Source: Paraspadella gotoi
Taxonomy: Eukaryota; Chaetognatha
Length of the DNA: 64,000 nt
NCBI GenBank assembly: GCA_051294375.1
Contig: CM119267.1
Span: 7,199,205-7,263,204, forward strand
Reading direction: 5' to 3'
A program made the translations under genes and the position numbers. The notes below the pieces were generated by a model that was not told the origin of the DNA, did not search any database, and saw only the letters and a program-made list of their open reading frames with translations. Every line of letters begins with the position of its first letter. Position 1 is the first letter of the stretch. Below, in pieces: positions 14,933 through 27,713 of the stretch.

Positions 14933-15011
14933 ATGTTCCGGCGGATCGCGGCCCAGATCTCTCTCTCTCTTCTATCCCTGCTCTTTCTCCTTGCTCTTCG
15001 TCCTCTATCCG
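14933..15011 (+). CDS. Candidate first coding exon: signal peptide
   Basis: From ATG at 14933 the frame encodes a 26-residue classical signal peptide: MFRR at the N-terminus, then a hydrophobic core rich in Leu and Ser (SLSLLSLLFLLAL) and a RPLS end. It stops at a G|GTAAAC donor (exon end 15011), leaving one base of a split codon (phase 1). The preceding 180 bp is GC-rich with a CG run, as in a promoter or 5' UTR. An upstream out-of-frame ATG at 14905 opens a frame that ends at 15013-15015. Joined to the exon at 50588 the split codon becomes Ala, giving a plausible PLSA cleavage site. Joined at 15751 it becomes Gly. A signal-peptide exon ending in phase 1 is typical of genes for extracellular Ig-type domains. 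The open frame is short, so it may be chance; RNA evidence is lacking. Confidence 0.42.
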
Positions 15012-15730
15012 GTAAACTTGTTACTTGCTCCACTCTATTTCTCTTATTTTTTGTTTATTCTTCAAAATAATATTGTCATAACCCCACTATGCTCTTTATT
15101 TGTATCTTTCTAGGTAATTTATTAAACAATAAACTAAAATAAAATTTAAAAAAAATTTCAAAAGAACTTATTGATATGTTTATATTTTAATGTAAATTTT
15201 GTTGTGTTTTCGTTTTCGGTTTTAAATTTGAGCGTCACAACTAGTAACATACATTTCACAACAAAAAATAAAATTAAATCTTCTCTCTTTTTACTTTCTA
15301 AAGAAACGAAGACACTTTTAAGCATAAAAGTATATTGTCTCAATCAATGCCTGTACATTTTTTTATTTCTAGTAAATTCGAAATATTTTTTTTCGTCCCA
15401 AAGCAGTTGCTAAAAAAAGGTATTTCAAAAAGTCATTTTTAAGGCAAAAAAATATCTTATAAACATAAAAGGTTCATGACTTCTTTGTAGAGAACAAAAA
15501 TTTGATCTAATAAAATTTTATTTTCCATCTTTCTTTTCCCTCTTTCTTTCTTCTTTTTTCTCTCCGTTTTTTCTCTTCTTTCGTTCTTCTTTCTCCTTTC
15601 TTTCTCTTTCTTTCTCTTTTTTTCCTTTCCTTTTTGCTCTTCTTACTCTCTCCTTCTTCTTTATCCGGTTTTTTCCGCTAGTTTTTTCCTTTCCAATATT
15701 TTCTTTCTTTCATTACATTTTCCCTTTCAG
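15012..15730 (+). other. Possible short intron; long pyrimidine tract
   Basis: AT-rich to about 15520, then an almost uninterrupted T/C tract of about 200 bp (15520-15728) leading to a TTTCCCTTTCAG. This is a strong acceptor-like end, but its phase does not fit the exon ending at 15011. Confidence 0.4.
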
Positions 15731-15854
15731 CTTAATTCTTCAAAAAACAGGCCGTTATCCTCCTCTAAAAAAGAAAATAAAACTCCCAGAGATTTTGCTA
15801 TGGCGATACCCCATGATCGATCCGCTCAAGGCAGAGGAGAAGAATCGGCAGTGA
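15731..15854 (+). CDS. Candidate 3' terminal exon of a small basic peptide
   Basis: Two AG acceptors (15729-15730 and 15749-15750) precede one open frame that ends at TGA 15852-15854. From the second acceptor the sequence begins RYPPLKKKIKLPEILLW and ends KAEEKNRQ, so it is Lys- and Pro-rich. With the signal-peptide exon ending in phase 1 at 15011, the acceptor at 15750 keeps the frame (split codon Gly) and predicts a secreted product of about 60 residues. The stronger acceptor at 15730 would hit a stop at once in that phase. I recognise no family. A 40-codon open frame can arise by chance, and a GTAAGT donor in the same strand at 15880 suggests other exon boundaries are also possible. Confidence 0.2.
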
Positions 15855-16487
15855 CAAGCGTAATGAGAGAGAGAAAAGAGTAAGTCGACCGCTGCGGCTT
15901 CAGAACCGGATCGACTTTGCAGTCGCTGGCGGATACCGGGAGATAGGGAGGAAGGAAGAGAAGAAGGAATGTAAGAATGAGCACGAGCGAAGTAAAGTCG
16001 AAGGCCAGGGAGCAAGCCGCTCGTACCGCCGGCAAGCGGCTGCTCCCGACTTCGCTGATACGGGCTCCTGAGTATAGAAGCTGAGAAGAGGCAGAGACGG
16101 AGGAGAGAGAGAGAGCAGAAGGAGACGAGAGAGAGAGAGAGAGACGAGAGACTGAGAGAGATCGAGAGAGATTCATTCCAGCCCGTCTGCTCCTCGGGTA
16201 AAAACAAGAATCTTTCTCTCTTGATAATCAAATCTTGATCGTCACCAGTATTTAAGGGTGCTAAGACGTTTTGTCTTCTCTTATCAAGCGCCTTAGCAGT
16301 TAACGCACTGACCCTCCCTCTCTGCTCTCGTCTCATCTCGCTGTCTCTCTCTCTCTCTCTCTCTCCTCATCTCTAATCTCTCTTCTCTAAGCCTTTGTTT
16401 TTTCTCTTTCCCCGTCACACGGCCTCTTTGCGTCAATTCGTGAGAAAATTTTCAGCATCTTCNNNNNNNNNNNNNNNNNNNNNNNNN

Positions 16488-16523
<36 letters not shown>

Positions 16524-16700
16524 TTGTCTCCCTCTCTGTCTATCAGCGTTTTGTTTTCTTTATTTTTCTCTCTTTTCCTTTTTCCTCTTCAGAATATCCA
16601 TGAATTCATTTACTTCTCTTTTCTTTTATCACAAAATTTAAAATTCACATTCTACAAGCGACATTTTCTCTTTTGGATTTAAACCTTTTTTTGGCTCTCT
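15855..16700. other. GC-rich stretch, microsatellites and a 25-N gap
   Basis: From 15880 to 16330 the sequence is GC-richer than average and purine-rich, with GA tracts at 16094-16160. CT tracts lie at 16341-16364 and 16488-16525, with a 25-N gap between them (16463-16487). The minus-strand frames here owe their Leu/Ser/Pro and hydrophobic runs to the purine-rich + strand. Confidence 0.5.
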
Positions 16701-17040
16701 TTTCCAAAAGCGCCTCATTTTCGTTACTAAATCCCTGGATCTGGCTTTAATCCTACTAAGTTACCAAACTGATAATACAATCTTTAACCTTAATTGTTAA
16801 CGCTATTCCCTAACCCTAACCCAACATTTAGCCCTAAATTTAAAACATAATTGTTACTATTTAACATTTAATATTTAAAGTTAACTTCTTAATGTTAATC
16901 CTTAACCCTAATCATTAATATAATCTTTAACCCGAAATCCTTAACCTATTACTTAATCCTAAACCTTAAACTAATTCTTAAATCTAAAAATTAATTTAAG
17001 TCTGAATGATTTAATGGGAAACTGATAAGGCGCCCGGTGG
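16701..17040 (+). repeat. Telomere-like TIR element, copy E2
   Basis: The left edge is a TTTCCAAAAGCGCC block (about 16701-16714) followed by CTCATTTTCG. The core is degenerate CCTAA repeat including CCCTAACCCTAACCC, and the right edge is an AAGGCGCCCGGTGG block (17027-17040), an imperfect inverted match of the left edge. Confidence 0.6.
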
Positions 17041-17114
17041 ACTGAAGAGTGCTATGCGCAACTTCTTTAACCCCACTAGCAGTCTAGCAGCCATGGAACG
17101 GGTCCTGTACTTGG

Positions 17115-17548
17115 AACTGTCCCCTCTCTCTCTCTCTCTCTTTCTCTATCTCTCTCTCCTATTTTTTCTGCCATCGTTCACCTTGACCATCCAAACTCTT
17201 TCCGTTTCCATCCCCCATCTGCTGTCGCATTCCATCTTGAATCAGTTTCGACAGGAATCTCTCTCTCTCTCTTCTCTCTCTTCTCTCTCTTCTCTCTCTC
17301 TCTCTTCTCTCTCTCTTCTCTTCTCTCCCTTTTCCCTCTCTCTCTCTCTCTCTCTCTGCTCTTTCGCTAGCGTCCCTCGATCTGTCAGTCCATCTTAGGA
17401 TCTTCTCCCGTCCACGAACGCGGACTCCGTCCGAGGGCTCGACTCCGTTTCCCTTCCAGACACAACGGGTGTCCACCGGCCTTCTCTGGATTTCTCCCGC
17501 TATTTTCTAGACTTCCTTTTAACCTCTCTCTATCTCGCCTTCTCTTCT

Positions 17549-17587
<39 letters not shown>

Positions 17588-17838
17588 ATCTCTTATCTTT
17601 ACTGTCATATATTTTGGCTCTTAATCACTCGCAACGGGCCCGATTGGATCTCCTTTACTCCCTCACTCCTCTTCTTTTCCTATTTCCTCTTCTTCTACTA
17701 CGCTTCTCTTCTATTTTTAATCCCGCTCTCTTCGCTCTCTCTCTTCTACTCTCTCTCTCTCTCTCTCCCTCTCGTCTCTCTCTTCCTCTCTCTCTCTCTC
17801 TCTCTCATCTCTCCTCTCTCTCTCTCTCTCTCTCCCTC
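17115..17838. repeat. (CT)n-rich block
   Basis: Repeated CT tracts at 17125-17160, 17260-17357, 17541-17590 and 17740-17834, separated by short mixed sequence. The last tract borders the inverted arm that starts near 17839. Confidence 0.85.
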
Positions 17839-20784
17839 ATTTATTTTATGCGGGGTCGGATTCATAAACCCCTTCTACTCTATAGGCAAAAGGAAAAAAA
17901 ATTTGAATGTGTTTTTTCCTTTTCGGCGGAATGAAATTCGGTTTGAAAAAAAAAAAAAAAGAAAGGCGGAGATCCGAGGGCTCAGGACGCCGGGATGGGT
18001 AGGACACGCGGGTTCGAAGACCCTGGGTTTTTGTGTTTTGAGACTCTTACTTGGGAGGCTCGGTGCGGACTCACCCGGTGGTTTAGCAGGGGTGACGTTT
18101 GGTGGAGACCACTGCGGACTTGCCAATAATTGCAACCTTTGAAAATATAACAAATTTATAAGGATATAATTTCGCGCAATATATTGTAATTTCCTGATAC
18201 TGATACTGAATAACTGTCACACTCAAAAATATAAGTAAACATAATTCTTTGATTCTTAATAATTATTTTAAATTATACAACTAACACATATAATCAATCC
18301 GTTTTGACAAATCTCAAATAAAATTTTTGGTTCCGAGAAGCTCCCACTCTATTCGCAAAATGGCTGAATGTGTCAGCAGTTTTTAACAATCTGGGATTTT
18401 TCGCAACGCTTCACATTGATAAAAAATAGAACGGAGAATATGAAAGAAATTTACGTAGGTCTAAAGTGGACACGCGTCCGAGACTTGAGACCGTTTTCAG
18501 GGTTTTAAGTCCCAAGACAAGAAAGACACTGATCGGCAAAAAGCTAGAGGAAACTTTTTCAACGCTTCTATAGAAATATTTTTTTTTGGGGGGGGACTTC
18601 TTTGTAAATTTTTAGTTTACTTTATTATTTTTAGTTTATTTCTTTTTATTTTTTGACTTTTTGATTTTTAAAATTTTTTCCTTAACTTGGATTGCGATTT
18701 GTCTCGCAACCTGGGGGGAATGAATAAGGGGAAAGAGGGGAGTCTGGCAACGGGCAAGGGGGAAAAGGGGGCAACGGGGCTAAGGGGGCTAAGGGGGGGG
18801 GGGTTGTGTGGCGGGATAGAGAGAGTATTGGAAAGGGACAATGAGGGGAGAGATTATTCGAAAAAAGATTATGAGGTGTCGAACAGGGGATGGTCTAAAA
18901 CAAAACTTAAATAAAAAACTGTTAATTATTCGGACGTCGTTTTGTCGCATCAACGTAGTTTTTTGAATTTTAAATTCAAAAGTTTAAATAACTCAACTCT
19001 AGGAGTGGCTTCCATTATGAATTAAGTAGTATACATATTCTTTTTTAATATTCTATTGGATATACTCAATTCTATTCTTTAACGGAATCTTCCTTTCAAT
19101 TTAATCCGACCCTTCCAGTATCCACACAAGCCCCTATAAACATCGGAACCCCTGTTTGTACCAAAAAAATCCTTTTTTTACATCCGAATCCTTTTTTTCA
19201 GCATTCTAACCCTTTTTTCAGCATCGACAACCTTTTTTATCACATCAAACTCTTTTTTTTACATCAACACTTTTTTTCGAACATTGAACACTTTTTTTTC
19301 AAATTGAAACCTGTTTTTTTCACATCGGAAGACCGTTTTTTTCCATCGAACCCTTTTTTTCAACATTTCCCCTCGCGCCGAATCAATCCTTAATCATCGT
19401 CGCGACGTCAAGAAGTTCTCACGCGAAGAATATTTTTTTTTCTCGTCACCCCAAGATTTTTCCACGAACGTCGAAAGAGAAATGAGTGAATTCGCCAGTC
19501 CGGTGATTGAGAATCACCGACTGATCTGATTCACTGACTGCGCAACGACGATTAAAAAATTAGAATCTGCCTCTTCGTTCCCGTTAAATCCGAGATTCTG
19601 CGGCGATCGAGCGAGAATTAAACATCAAACGGCGTGCATCAAGATAATCAAAAGTGAAATCAACGAAAGGCAACAAAAGTGTAATCATCGGTGCAATGCA
19701 AAAGTAATATCAACGATGCAATTAAAAGTGTAACATCTCAATAAGTGAAACAGGGACGCATTAAAAGATATTTACAAAATTGAAATCAATGATGCAACCA
19801 AAAGTGTAAAGCACATTAAGTGCGATCAGAAGTGAAATCAACGACGCAATAAAAAGATGTAATCATTGTACATATCAAAAGTTAAAATAAATGATGCAAT
19901 CAAAAGTGGAAAATCACGACCCAAATAAAAATGTGTAATCATTGGGCATCCAAAAGGTAAACATCAACGGATGCAATCAAAAGTGAAATCAACGACGCAA
20001 TATCAAAGTGTAATCAATCGTGCAATTCACGGTGTAATCATAATGCACACATAACGACGACAGGAACAAATGAAATTGCGCAACGATGGCCGTTGAAGCG
20101 ATATGACAGCGCACGCATGGCCCAGCGCCACCGTCTATGGGCTTGGGAAAATTAAGGGGGCGTTCCGGAACTGGTTTGACGACCTCGCTTCCGCAAAGAG
20201 ACAACGCGACGCCGCTTTTTTCATCGACGACTCCGCGCCCATTGAGCGCCGAAAATTTAGGACGCCCGGCGGGAACGTCGTTAATTGAATATCGCCATTA
20301 GTCGATTCCATTAGCGGGATGCAACTTAAGAATGCCTCGGAACCATCAGCATAGCATCTTGTTGCGAGGAGATGCCAACTCTTGACCAATCATAGTATCC
20401 TATCGATTCATACTGTGCCATCTATGCAAATGCCATGGCAAATGTATGGCTGCGGATGCACGGCTGAATACGAACGGCGAAACGCCATCGGCCTGCGATC
20501 TAATTTTTTTCTCTCGCCTTCGGAGAAAATCCTCTCTCTCTCTCTCTCTCTCTCTGCTCTCTCTCTCCTCTCCTAATGGAAAGAAGAATTTGGAATCTCG
20601 CGTAAGCGGCGGTGGAAAGATTCGTTTTTGATCGACGAGTTCGTTAAACGCTTCCGGAAATTAGATGTTGATTATCGTTTGATTATTAATTGATTAAATT
20701 TAATTGCGCGTCGCGAAAAATGGAACCGTAATTTTGGGCGAAATTCGTTTTGCTGACGATTAAAAAGAAAATTCGGATTTTTCG
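17839..20784 (-). repeat. Left arm of a large palindrome (inverted third copy)
   Basis: Read on the minus strand, this segment matches 21235-24186 and 29961-32905 in order: the GACGATTAAAAAGAAAATTC block, the GATGGCATT module, the 24-bp and 19-bp minisatellites, and finally the CTCACCC-ACCACCGGGTGAGTCC block and CTATAGAGTAGAAGGGGTT. Differences are mostly one-base insertions and deletions. The outer end falls in a CT tract and the inner end abuts a 25-N gap, so both breakpoints coincide with low-complexity or gap sequence. Confidence 0.85.
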
Positions 20785-21155
20785 NNNNNNNNNNNNNNNN
20801 NNNNNNNNNCTTTCTTCCCTCTTTCCTCTCTTTCCTTTCTTTCCTCTCTTCTCTCATCCCTCTTTCCTTTCTTCCCTCTTTCCTTTCTTCCCTCTTTCCT
20901 CTCTTTCCTTTCTTTCCTCTCTCCTCTCATCCCTCTTTCCTTTCTTCCCTCTTTCCTCTCTTCCGATAGAGAATTTCGCCATCGATATTCTGTCCCCGTT
21001 TGCAGTTTTCTTCATCAAAATTGTCGCCGCCGAAATCGACGTCAACGTCGTCGTCGTCGTCGTCGTCGTCGTCGTTTTCGATGAAAGACCTCTGTCTCTG
21101 TCTCTCTCTTCTCATCCCTCTCTCTCTCCCCCTCGTCTCTCATCTCTCTCTCATC

Positions 21156-21187
<32 letters not shown>

Positions 21188-21234
21188 TCTCTATCTCTCA
21201 TCTCTCTCTCTCTCCACAATTGTTTTGGGAAAGA
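20785..21234. other. Loop between the palindrome arms
   Basis: A 25-N gap (20785-20809) is followed by about 425 bp that is not repeated in the other arm. It holds a (CTTTCTTCCCTCTTTCCT)-type tandem repeat at 20810-20960, a short unique stretch, a GTC/CGT trinucleotide tract at about 21045-21073, and CT tracts to 21215. No gene was seen. Confidence 0.7.
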
Positions 21235-21459
21235 ATACGAAAGAAAATTCCGGAATTTTCTTTTAATCGTCAGCAACGAATTTCGGCCCAATAATTAACG
21301 GGTCCAAGTTTTTTCGCGATCGCGATTAAATAATTTATCAATAATAATCAAACCGATAATCAACATCTAATTCGCGGAAAGCGTTAACGACGTCGATCAA
21401 AAAAATCTTTCCACCGCCGCTCGCGAGATTCCAAATCTTCTTTCCCAATTAGGAGAGAG

Positions 21460-21494
<35 letters not shown>

Positions 21495-24186
21495 GATTTT
21501 CTCCGAAGCGCGAGAAAAAAAATTAGATCGCAGGCCGATGGCGATTCGCCCGTTCGGTATTCGCCGTGGCATCCGCAAGATACATTTGCCATGGCATTTT
21601 GCAAGATGGCATTCAGTGATGGAATTGGTCAGCATGGCATTCAACTGATGGCATTGGTCGATAGAAAATTCGCAGGTGTGGCCATTCTCCGATCGCAATA
21701 ACTAATGATGGCATCCTGCTGATGGCATTTCCCCGATGGGCATTCTCTAATATGCATCCGCTAATGGAATCGCACTAATTGGCGATATTCAATGAAACGA
21801 CGTTCCCCCCGGGCGTCCTAAAAATTTTCGGTCGCTCATTGGGCGCGGTCGTCGATGAAAAAGCGGCGTGCGTTGTCTCTTGCGGAAGCGAGGTCGTCCA
21901 AACCAGTTCCGGAAACGCCCCCTCTAATTTCCCAAGCCCATAGACGTGGCGCTGGGCATCGTGCGCTGTCTATCGCTTCAAACGCCATTCGTTGCGCATA
22001 TTCATTTGTTCCTGTCGTCGTATGTTGATTAGATTACAGTGAAATTGACATGATTACACTTGATGCGTTTGATTCTTTGTGCACCGTGATGTTACTTTAG
22101 CACAAATTACCATTTTTATTTGGCGTCGTTAGATTTTCAACTTTTGATTGCCATCATTTATTTTACTTTTGATATGTGTACAATGGATACATACTCTTTT
22201 TATTGCGTCGTTGATTCACTTCTTGATCGCACTAATGGCTTACAATTTTGGGTTGCATCATTGATTTCAATTTTGATTACACCAATGATTATTAGCGGGT
22301 GATTCTTTTGAGCCACCTGTACATTTAGCATCGTTTGATAATTACTTTTGATTGCACCGATGATTACACTTTTGATGCTCGTTGATTCATTTTGATTAGC
22401 ATCTATGATTGCACGCCGTTGATGTTTTAATCTACCGCTCGATCGCGCAGAATCTCGGATCTAACGGGGAACGAAGAGGCAGATTCTAATTTTTTAAATC
22501 GTCGTGCCGCAGTCAGTGAATCAATCAGTCGGTGATTCTCAAATCACCGACCGGGGGGGCGGGAATTCACTCATTTCCTTCTTTCGACGTCGTGGAAAAA
22601 TCTTGGGAAACGAGAAAAAAAAAAGATTTCTTCGCGTGAGAACTTTTGAGTCCGGAGATGATTAAGGAATTGATTCGGCGCGAGGGGAAATGTGAAACAA
22701 AAAGTTGATGGAAAAAGGTCTCTGATGTGAAAAAAAACCAGGTTTCAATGTTGAAAAAAAAGTGTTCAATGTGAAAAAAAGTGTTTGATGTAAAAAAAAG
22801 ATTTGATGTGATAAAAGGTTGTGTGAAAAAGTCAGTGAGTTGATGTGAAAAAGCGGTGAATGTTGAAAATAAAGGGATTCGGAATGTAAAAAAAAGGATT
22901 TTGATTTTCGGTACAACAGGAGGTTCCCGATGTTAATAGGGGACTTGTGTGATACTGAAGCCGGCGGATTAAATTGAAAAGGAAAGTTTCCCGTTAAAAG
23001 ATAGAATTAGTTATCCAATAGAAATATTAAAAAGAATATTAATACTACTTAATTTATAATGAAGCCAACTCCTAGAGGTTGAGTATTAAACTTTGAATAA
23101 TTTTATTCAAAACTGACGTTGATAGCATGAACAAAACGAGTCAATAAATAACATTTTTTAATTCAAGTTTTGTTTAGACCAATCCTGGTTCGACCCTCAT
23201 AATCTTTTCGAATAATCCTCTCCCTCATTGCCCTTTCCATACTCCCTCTTATCCCCCACCACCCCCCCTTGCCCCTTGCCCCCTGCCCAGACTTCCCCCT
23301 CTCCCATTAATTCATTGCCTCACAGTTGCGAGAAATCGCAATCCATGTTAAGGGAAAAAAATTTAAAAAAATTCAAAAATAAGTCAAAAAATAAAAAGAA
23401 ATAAACTAAAAATAATAAAGTAAACTAAAATTACAAAAAGTCCCCCCCCAAAAAAAAAATATTTCTATAAGAAAAGCGTTGAAAAAGTTTCCCTCTGCTT
23501 TTGCCAGAATCAAGTTGTCTTTCTTGTCGTGGGACTTAAAACCGCTGAAAACGGTCTCAAGTCTCGTACCGTGTCCACATTTTCTTTAGAAACTTACGTA
23601 AATTCTTCAATTCTCCGTTCTATTTTTAATCAATGTGACGATCGAAAAATTCCCAGATGTTAAACTGCTGACACCATGTCAGCATTGCGAAATAGAGTGG
23701 AGGCTCTCGGGAACAAAAATTTTAATTTTGAGATATGTCAAAAACGATGATATATGGTAGTTGGTATAATTAAATTATTATTAAGACTCAAAGAATTATT
23801 TTACTTAATTTTTGAGTGTATCAGTAATCCAGTATCAGTATCAGAAAAATTTACAAATATATTCGGAATTATAATCTTATAAATTTTTAATTTTAAGGTG
23901 CAATATATTGCAAGTCCCGTGGTCTCACCAAAACCTCACCCCTGCAAACCACCGGGTGAGTCCGCAACCGAGCCTCCCAAGTAAGATCCCTCAAAACACA
24001 AAAACCCCAGGGTCTTTCGAACCCCGTGTACTACCATCCCCGGGTCTGAGCCCTCGGCATCTACGCCTTTCTTTTTTTTTTCAAAAAACGCGAATTTTCA
24101 TCGCGAAAGAAAAACCATCAAAAGATTTTTATTCCTTTTTCCTATAGAGTAGAAGGGGTTATAATCCGAACCCGCATAAAATAAAT
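21235..24186 (+). repeat. Right arm of the large palindrome
   Basis: Inverted partner of 17839-20784 and also the first part of the 8.2-kb direct repeat. Arm identity is high but interrupted by frequent single-base indels. Confidence 0.85.
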
Positions 24187-24193
24187 ATCGGGA

Positions 24194-24253
<60 letters not shown>

Positions 24254-27200
24254 AGAGAGGGAAGTGATTCAAAGTTTCCAAATCGCGGCTAACCGTTCTA
24301 TAGGTGAATGAAATGACAAAGTTTTCTCGACGAAGCTTATAACTTTCACGACGAAAAACCGTGGCTTTTTTCTTTATCCGTTTTATTTTCTAGCAGTAAC
24401 ATCCCAAATCTCAAAATTACCTAATCTTCTCATATCACTACCGAAAAAAAAAAATATTTAGCGCTTTTGTCCAATTACCAGCGCATATATTTGCAAATTT
24501 TTTTCGAACGCATCGGGTTCGTGAAATCACGAACTCCATTTCAATCAAAAAACTTTCGCTGTCACCAATCAATTTGCTCACATGATTTGTTCAAATATTC
24601 GTTCCCCAATTATTCAAGAAACCACCTTAATTTTTTTTTAAATTTAATATTATTATAATTTATTTTATTTTATTTATTTCTTTTTTTTTTTTTCAATCAC
24701 GTTAAAAATTTTTCATTCCATTTAGTTAACCTCCTTCGCTGCTTTTTTATTACTTAAATCTTAAAAAGCTTTTTATCCTCCTTTCTTGGAGTCTTTTCTA
24801 ACTATTTTCCCTTAAATCCCTTATTAGTATTTCCCATTTATTAACTCACTTTTTTTCCTATTCCCCTTTTCCTCTTCTTTTTCCTCTCTTTCTTTCCTTC
24901 TTTACCCAAAAAAAAGTCCTTTCTGCTCCAAATTGAAATCCTTTAGGCCAGAACTCTTTGAAGAAAATGGCATGAATCTCCTCCGACTTCGATGAAGCGA
25001 AAGAAAAGAAAGAAAAAAAGAAGAAAAAATGGAAAAAATTTATATGTACGAAAAAAAAACTCGAAAATAGAAAAAGAAAAGATTTGCACACAATTATACC
25101 GGGGTTTTTTTTTCTAGAATTCTAAATTTGGTAAGTTTTGTGGCTGCATCGCGAAAGTTGTTTGCAATTCAATTTTAAATCGTTTTCGATTGTTTGGTCA
25201 ATGACCCTTCCTCTTAAGCAGATACCTGAATATACCGGCATGGACTGAGTGGCAACAGCCAATTGTCTAAGCGAGTTCGTTACCCATTCCAAATGTTTCG
25301 CAAAAGTTTATTTCCAACATTTTATCGCATCACAGATTGTTGAAAGAAACTCTCTTCCAATCCGTATTCCCTCTACATTGTAAAACACCATGAACATTGT
25401 CATGTCATGTCTCTCTCTTCCATTCAAACGAAACAGCCTCCCAACATCCTTGCATCCTCGCTAAATCGAATTAATGATTCCAGCAACGTTGTAGGTATTT
25501 CGAATAAAAATCTTAGTAATTCATGAACTGCAAATTTTTTGATGTGGAAGAAAAATTGAAATTTATTTATTCTCGAAGCGAAAAGGCGAAAAAGAGAAAT
25601 ATTTTCTCGAACGTGCTTGTCGACTTTGCGTCCTCTCTCATCTCTCTTGCTCTAAGCTCCTCTCTCTCTACATCTCTCATCTCTATCCTCTCTCTCTTCT
25701 CTCTCTCCTCTCTCTCCTTTCCGTATTTGGAAGCCAATTTCTTAATGTCCCACAGAATCGAGATGCCATCCCGATGACTTAGTTCACTAACAATTTTTTT
25801 TTAAATAGCAAAAAAAAGCGTTAAAAACAAAAGGGAAAATTATTGTAAAGAATAATGGAAAATATGAGAAAAAGATGCATTAAAGGTTTGCTCATTACGG
25901 AAGTTAATAGAAATTGATGGCACGAAGCGAAAAAATAAAATAAATATATCGTAAAATTTGATAAATTTCGAAGTCAAGCATTAACATTTTAATGACTAAA
26001 TTAACGATTAGTGCGCGAAAAATTAAAAAATAACGATGTTAGGGGCAAATTAAAAATTAACGCAATATTGCTATAAATCCTCAACATTCCATACTTCTCG
26101 ATCACCAACATAACGCAAGTAGGAAATTTAAAATGGCAAATAATGGCGGCTTATTCGACAAATGTTTTGCCTCGATTCACAAACGAGAAAAATATGAACG
26201 CGATAAAATGGAAGAAAAAAATGAGGGTAGTTTTGCAACTTTAATGAAATAAACGAGAGTTTTACTCTTTTTGGGTTATTCACTTTCTATGCATCGTCCG
26301 CAATCGCTTTAAAAGAGAATCTTTTTGGAGTACGAGAACGAATAAAAAGGGGGAAAAAGAAAAAAAAAGAAAAAAAATAAGAGTGAGGTCATATTGTGTA
26401 GGAAGAACAAAGATACGATTTAATAATAGAGGTGCAAAAGTCAAATTTAAAAAAGTCATTAAAAAGTTCTAATTATTTGTGGTAGCTTTGAAGCCAGAGT
26501 TTGAAAATCGATGTATATATATTATATATATCTAATCGATACTAATAAGACAACAGTTGGTATAGATTCTCATTTAAGCAAAATCTCACGTTTATGTATT
26601 TGTCAATTTTTATTCGAAAGAAGAAGGCGACTTTTTCACTTCTTTTTTTTTCTTTTATTTTACCTTGTTCTTTTTTCTTTGCTTTTTTTTTTTCTAATTT
26701 CTTTCTTCCTCTTCTGTTTTTCTTCTCGCTTTTCAAAAAAACGATAATTGAATTTTAATGTTTGCAGGATCCCAAAAACAAACAAAATAATGAAGAAAGG
26801 AGAAATTGAACCAAAAAAAAACAAAGAAAAGAAAAATGATAGCAAGATGGCCGGACAATTTTGGTTTTTTCGTTTCAAAAAATCGACTCACACAGAGGGA
26901 GAAGAGCAGAATTAATTTTTAACCATCAGTTTTCTTTTTTAAAAACAAACAAACAAAACTCATCAACTTCGAGATTGACCCACGGGAAATTCCTTTTCCT
27001 TTATAAAAAAAAAACCAAAAAAAAACTAAGCGAACTCAAGACAAAATAAAAGAAAATCTTAAAAATTAAAAAAAAGAAAAAAAAAAAGAGGAAACGAGGA
27101 AACCAGAAAAAACTCCTCTAAACGATCTTCGCCATTTCTTGCGGGAGAGTTTTTTTTTCTTCTTTCCGCTCGAGATTCGAAACGTTAATGCCATTAAAAA

Positions 27201-27542
27201 CAGACATCGCTGTTTGTCTTTACACTTCTTTTTAATGTTGGGTTTTTTTTTACGGTTGCACATTTTAGTTTGATAGATTTCGTTGGATTGACATCTTTGC
27301 CTATATCAAATGTGTCGCATAATTTTTATTCTCTTTTTTTTTGGCGTACGCGTTAACTTTACCTCCTTGGGTTCCCTGTTCTACCCAGCTTCAGAATCAG
27401 TCACTGATTTTTCTTCTCTCTTTTCCGTCGGAAAATCGCGAACTCCGGGGGAAATAGTTTCCAAGACCTTAGAAAATCGCGACGCACTCTGCTCCAAAAA
27501 GAATGAAAAAGTTAGCGGGAAGGAAAAGAGAAGGAGGGAACA

Positions 27543-27594
<52 letters not shown>

Positions 27595-27675
27595 AAAGAA
27601 AGAAAGAAGAAAGAAATGAAAGATAAGAAAGAGAAAGAAAGAAAGAAAAGGATAGAAAGAGAGAGCAGAGAGAGA

Positions 27676-27713
<38 letters not shown>

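Noticed and set aside
15755-16336. Long minus-strand frames with a hydrophobic segment and an apparent Ala-Ser-Asp cleavage site
   Set aside because: The hydrophobic Leu/Phe/Pro run comes from a purine-rich + strand stretch and lies about 60 residues from any start, so it is not a normal signal peptide. No donor or domain supports a gene.
16800-17000. True interstitial telomere
   Set aside because: Only a few perfect CCCTAA words occur. Most of the block is heavily degenerate and is bounded by inverted edges shared with other loci, so an element family explains it better.
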